From an uncultured Oscillospiraceae bacterium (GTDB lineage: Bacteria; Bacillota; Clostridia; Oscillospirales; Oscillospiraceae): a DNA stretch of 54,719 nt. Each line of letters begins with the position of its first letter. Position 1 is the stretch's first letter. The notes beneath the pieces are model-generated. The model searched no databases and had not been told where the DNA came from. It saw nothing but the letters and a program-made list of their open reading frames with translations. Both the position numbers and the translations under genes were made by a program. Location: contig CALWYF010000008.1 of assembly GCA_944385705.1 (NCBI GenBank), positions 1-54,719 of the forward strand, given 5' to 3'. Shown here piece after piece: positions 53,380-54,719 of the stretch.

Positions 53380-54009
53380 TCAGGGGCGGATGCTGAGACT
53401 GTTTATAACCTTTTGTAGATTTTCCAAAAAGGCGGCGGCCTGAGCCCCGTCCATTTGGCTGTGGTGAAATTGAAAAGAGATGGGCAGGCGAACCTTACAA
53501 AATCCACGACGGTACTTGCCCCATATCAGAAACGGGTTATTGTATATTCCGGCATAAATGTTGACAGCTCCGTCTAACTCGCATCCAGTAAGGGCGGAAG
53601 TCCCTATTACCATGAGCTCATTACTCAGGTCATTGGGCTGACCGCTGCGGCGGACCTCCTCCGTCAACTCCATATAATCCCGGTGAAAAGCCACTACGTC
53701 ATCTGAAAAATGAATGTCGCAGGTGCTGATATCTCCATCGTCCAGCGCCACAACGGTGCTCACCGCCAGCTCGTCATAGCCCAGCAGCTTGTCTCCAACA
53801 GGCAGCATATAAAATTCCTCAATACCCCCGGCAGCTTTGCCTATACACCAGCACATGAGAGCATTAAATTTAAAGCCGTGACGGGCAAGCCTCACAAGCC
53901 GAGTCACATCCAGCGTTTTGAAAAAGGTGAGCATGGGCATGGGGGCCTTCATCCACAGGCGGAAAGCCTGGGCTCGTCTCGTCTGTTCTGGCTCAAGTTC
54001 TCTTACCAT
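53380..54009 (-). CDS. Chloramphenicol acetyltransferase-like protein (CatA fold)
   Basis: A 209-residue protein of the CAT family. The catalytic His motif HHxxxDG appears as FHHSQMDGAQAAAFLENLQ near the C-terminus (about residue 185), and the N-terminal TFFKTLDVTRLVRLARHGFKFNALMCWCIGKA matches the CAT substrate region in outline. Length fits type A CAT (about 215). True chloramphenicol resistance cannot be assumed, since many chromosomal CatA-like proteins have other acceptors. GGAGGAGA precedes the ATG. Confidence 0.85.
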   Translation of the reverse strand: MVRELEPEQTRRAQAFRLWMKAPMPMLTFFKTLDVTRLVRLARHGFKFNALMCWCIGKAAGGIEEFYMLPVGDKLLGYDELAVSTVVALDDGDISTCDIHFSDDVVAFHRDYMELTEEVRRSGQPNDLSNELMVIGTSALTGCELDGAVNIYAGIYNNPFLIWGKYRRGFCKVRLPISFQFHHSQMDGAQAAAFLENLQKVINSLSIRP

Positions 54010-54319
54010 TTTTTTATCTCCTCCATATTTTTCCGACGCTTTAAGCTTAGATTAAGTTCCCGAAACCGTAAATGTTTTAAAAACATAAAAATTATGTAAA
54101 CCAGAGTACCGCTTTTGATAAGGCCGATCAGGGGAAGCCTTAAGAAATTAAACGAGTGAGTTTTAAAATCTGGACATAATATAACAGACATGGCGGAAAA
54201 AATTTTTAGCCATGTCGGCAATAATGCCGGTAATAGGAAAGGACCTGTAAAAAAGCAGGGTATATGTATTTTGGCGGGGAAGGCTGTGTAAAATAAAAAA
54301 CCCGTTTCCAATGAAACAG
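54010..54319. other. Non-coding AT-rich interval upstream of the CAT-like gene
   Basis: About 310 bases with many stops in all frames and no ribosome site before any long frame. A 114-codon minus-strand frame here overlaps the CAT-like start and has no family features. The right end begins a hairpin, GTTTC/GAAAC (54304-54317), related to the adjacent repeat unit. Confidence 0.5.
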
Positions 54320-54390
54320 GCCGGTATAAACAAAAAACCTGCTTCACAATCGAAGCAAGCTATATTAAAAGAATACTCAGCACAGCGTCT
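54320..54390 (+). repeat. Direct repeat, copy 1 (71 bases)
   Basis: Starts GCCGGTATAAAC and ends CAGCGTCT. It matches copy 2 with about six differences and contains a TGCTTC/GAAGCA hairpin. Confidence 0.85.
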
Positions 54391-54396
54391 TGGTGG

Positions 54397-54557
54397 AATT
54401 CCGGGCCGCCGCTGCCGGTGGCAGATGAAGGCGGCCCGGAATTACCGCAGCCGCAGCTTTTGCGAAAACGAGAGTAAAGCGCAAAAGCTAAAAGCGGCAA
54501 GGCGGAGATAAGCGGGATCAAACCGCTGACTATTAAAACAACAAGAGGTCAGCGGTT
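54397..54557. repeat. Three nested hairpins between the direct repeats
   Basis: Hairpin A pairs 54397-54410 with 54430-54443 (14-bp perfect, inner CTGCC/GGCAG). Hairpin B pairs 54455-54464 with 54480-54489. Hairpin C pairs 54521-54530 with 54548-54557. No coding frame is visible. Confidence 0.7.
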
Positions 54558-54565
54558 CTATAAAA

Positions 54566-54637
54566 GCCGGTATAAACAAAAAAACCTGCTCCACATTTGA
54601 AGCAAGTTATATTAAAAGAATACTCAGCACACCGTCT
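54566..54637 (+). repeat. Direct repeat, copy 2 (72 bases)
   Basis: Starts GCCGGTATAAAC and ends CACCGTCT, matching copy 1. The sequence beyond this copy differs from that beyond copy 1 and leads into a possible insertion sequence end. Confidence 0.85.
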
Positions 54638-54666
54638 GTGGAAGACTATCCCAAAATTTGTGAAGA

Positions 54667-54705
54667 CCTCCTGCGTGGTGTAGAATAGAAGCACCGCACA
54701 GGAGG
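54667..54705 (+). promoter_or_regulatory. Hairpin that would hide the ribosome site of the last gene
   Basis: CCTCCTGCGTGGTG (54667-54680) pairs with CACCGCACAGGAGG (54692-54705) with two mismatched positions. The right arm contains the AGGAGG ribosome site, so readthrough transcripts would be poorly translated, a trait of insertion sequence ends. Confidence 0.5.
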
Positions 54706-54713
54706 TTTTACAT

Positions 54714-54719
54714 ATGGCT
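54714..54719 (+). CDS. Start of a truncated gene, possibly a transposase
   Basis: Only ATG-GCT is in the window. AGGAGG at 54700-54705 is spaced 8 bases before it, so a gene start is likely. The preceding hairpin and direct repeats suggest an insertion sequence, but identity cannot be shown from two codons. Confidence 0.4.

Noticed and set aside
53380-54009. Calling the CatA-like gene a chloramphenicol resistance determinant
   Set aside because: The catalytic motif is present, but chromosomal CatA-like proteins often lack this activity and nothing nearby suggests a resistance element.
54003-54347. A 114-codon minus-strand frame upstream of the CAT-like gene
   Set aside because: It overlaps the CAT-like start, has no ribosome site, and its hydrophobic look comes from AT-rich sequence.

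Overview
The window looks like chromosome of an anaerobic Gram-positive gut bacterium of the class Clostridia, most likely Oscillospiraceae or a close relative. Evidence is the SCIFF/ranthipeptide precursor with its radical SAM maturase, class B sortase, PyrK-type (class 1B) dihydroorotate dehydrogenase, Clostridia-type lipoproteins with Ala/Glu/Pro linkers, strong AGGAGG ribosome sites, and consensus TTGACA/TATAAT promoters. Placement below class level is inference. I saw no tRNA, rRNA or CRISPR array.

Layout. 1-1030: 3' end of leuS, then rpsU. 1245-5693: phosphate uptake operon pstSCAB-phoU. 5706-6787 (minus): small two-helix membrane protein and a class B sortase. 6975-14534: pyrimidine operon pyrC-carB-pyrK-pyrD-pyrF-pyrE, without carA or pyrB. 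14649-17654: SCIFF peptide, its maturase, and an Orn/Lys/Arg-decarboxylase-fold enzyme. 17734-26349: sugar or polyol operon (binding lipoprotein, double ATPase, permease, two Gfo/Idh/MocA dehydrogenases, two IolE-like TIM barrels) ending in an arylamine N-acetyltransferase. 26350-27059: gene-poor and full of signals. 27060-31091: ROK-like ASKHA protein, SDR, MBL hydrolase, TetR regulator. 31098-31409: six-hairpin intergenic element. 31444-35122: larB-larE-larC (minus) divergent from a ZIP metal transporter, with TTTGTC/GACAAA half-sites between. 35271-36281: cysteine synthase-like enzyme.

36550-49525 is the most distinctive region. It holds a Na+:solute symporter (minus) and a plus-strand series: acyl-CoA dehydrogenase, crotonase-fold protein, MFS carrier, class III CoA-transferase, PAS sensor, AAA+/Fis regulator, acyl-CoA ligase, EtfB and EtfA. 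The enzyme set resembles carnitine (cai/fix) or caffeate (car) reduction: take up a carboxylic acid, attach CoA by ligase or transferase, rearrange it, and reduce the enoyl-CoA with electrons from Etf. There is no thiolase or hydroxyacyl-CoA dehydrogenase, so plain beta-oxidation is unlikely. The two regulators look like a histidine kinase and an NtrC protein, but the phospho-accepting His and Asp, the GAFTGA loop and the Walker B acidic pair all appear replaced. This is my best candidate for an undescribed system.

49633-54719: amino acid permease; a convergent 694-residue lipoprotein (propeller-like N-terminal half, solute-binding C-terminal half) with a paralogue tail fragment behind it; a CatA-like acetyltransferase; a direct-repeat pair enclosing nested hairpins; and what may be the left end of an insertion sequence running off the window.
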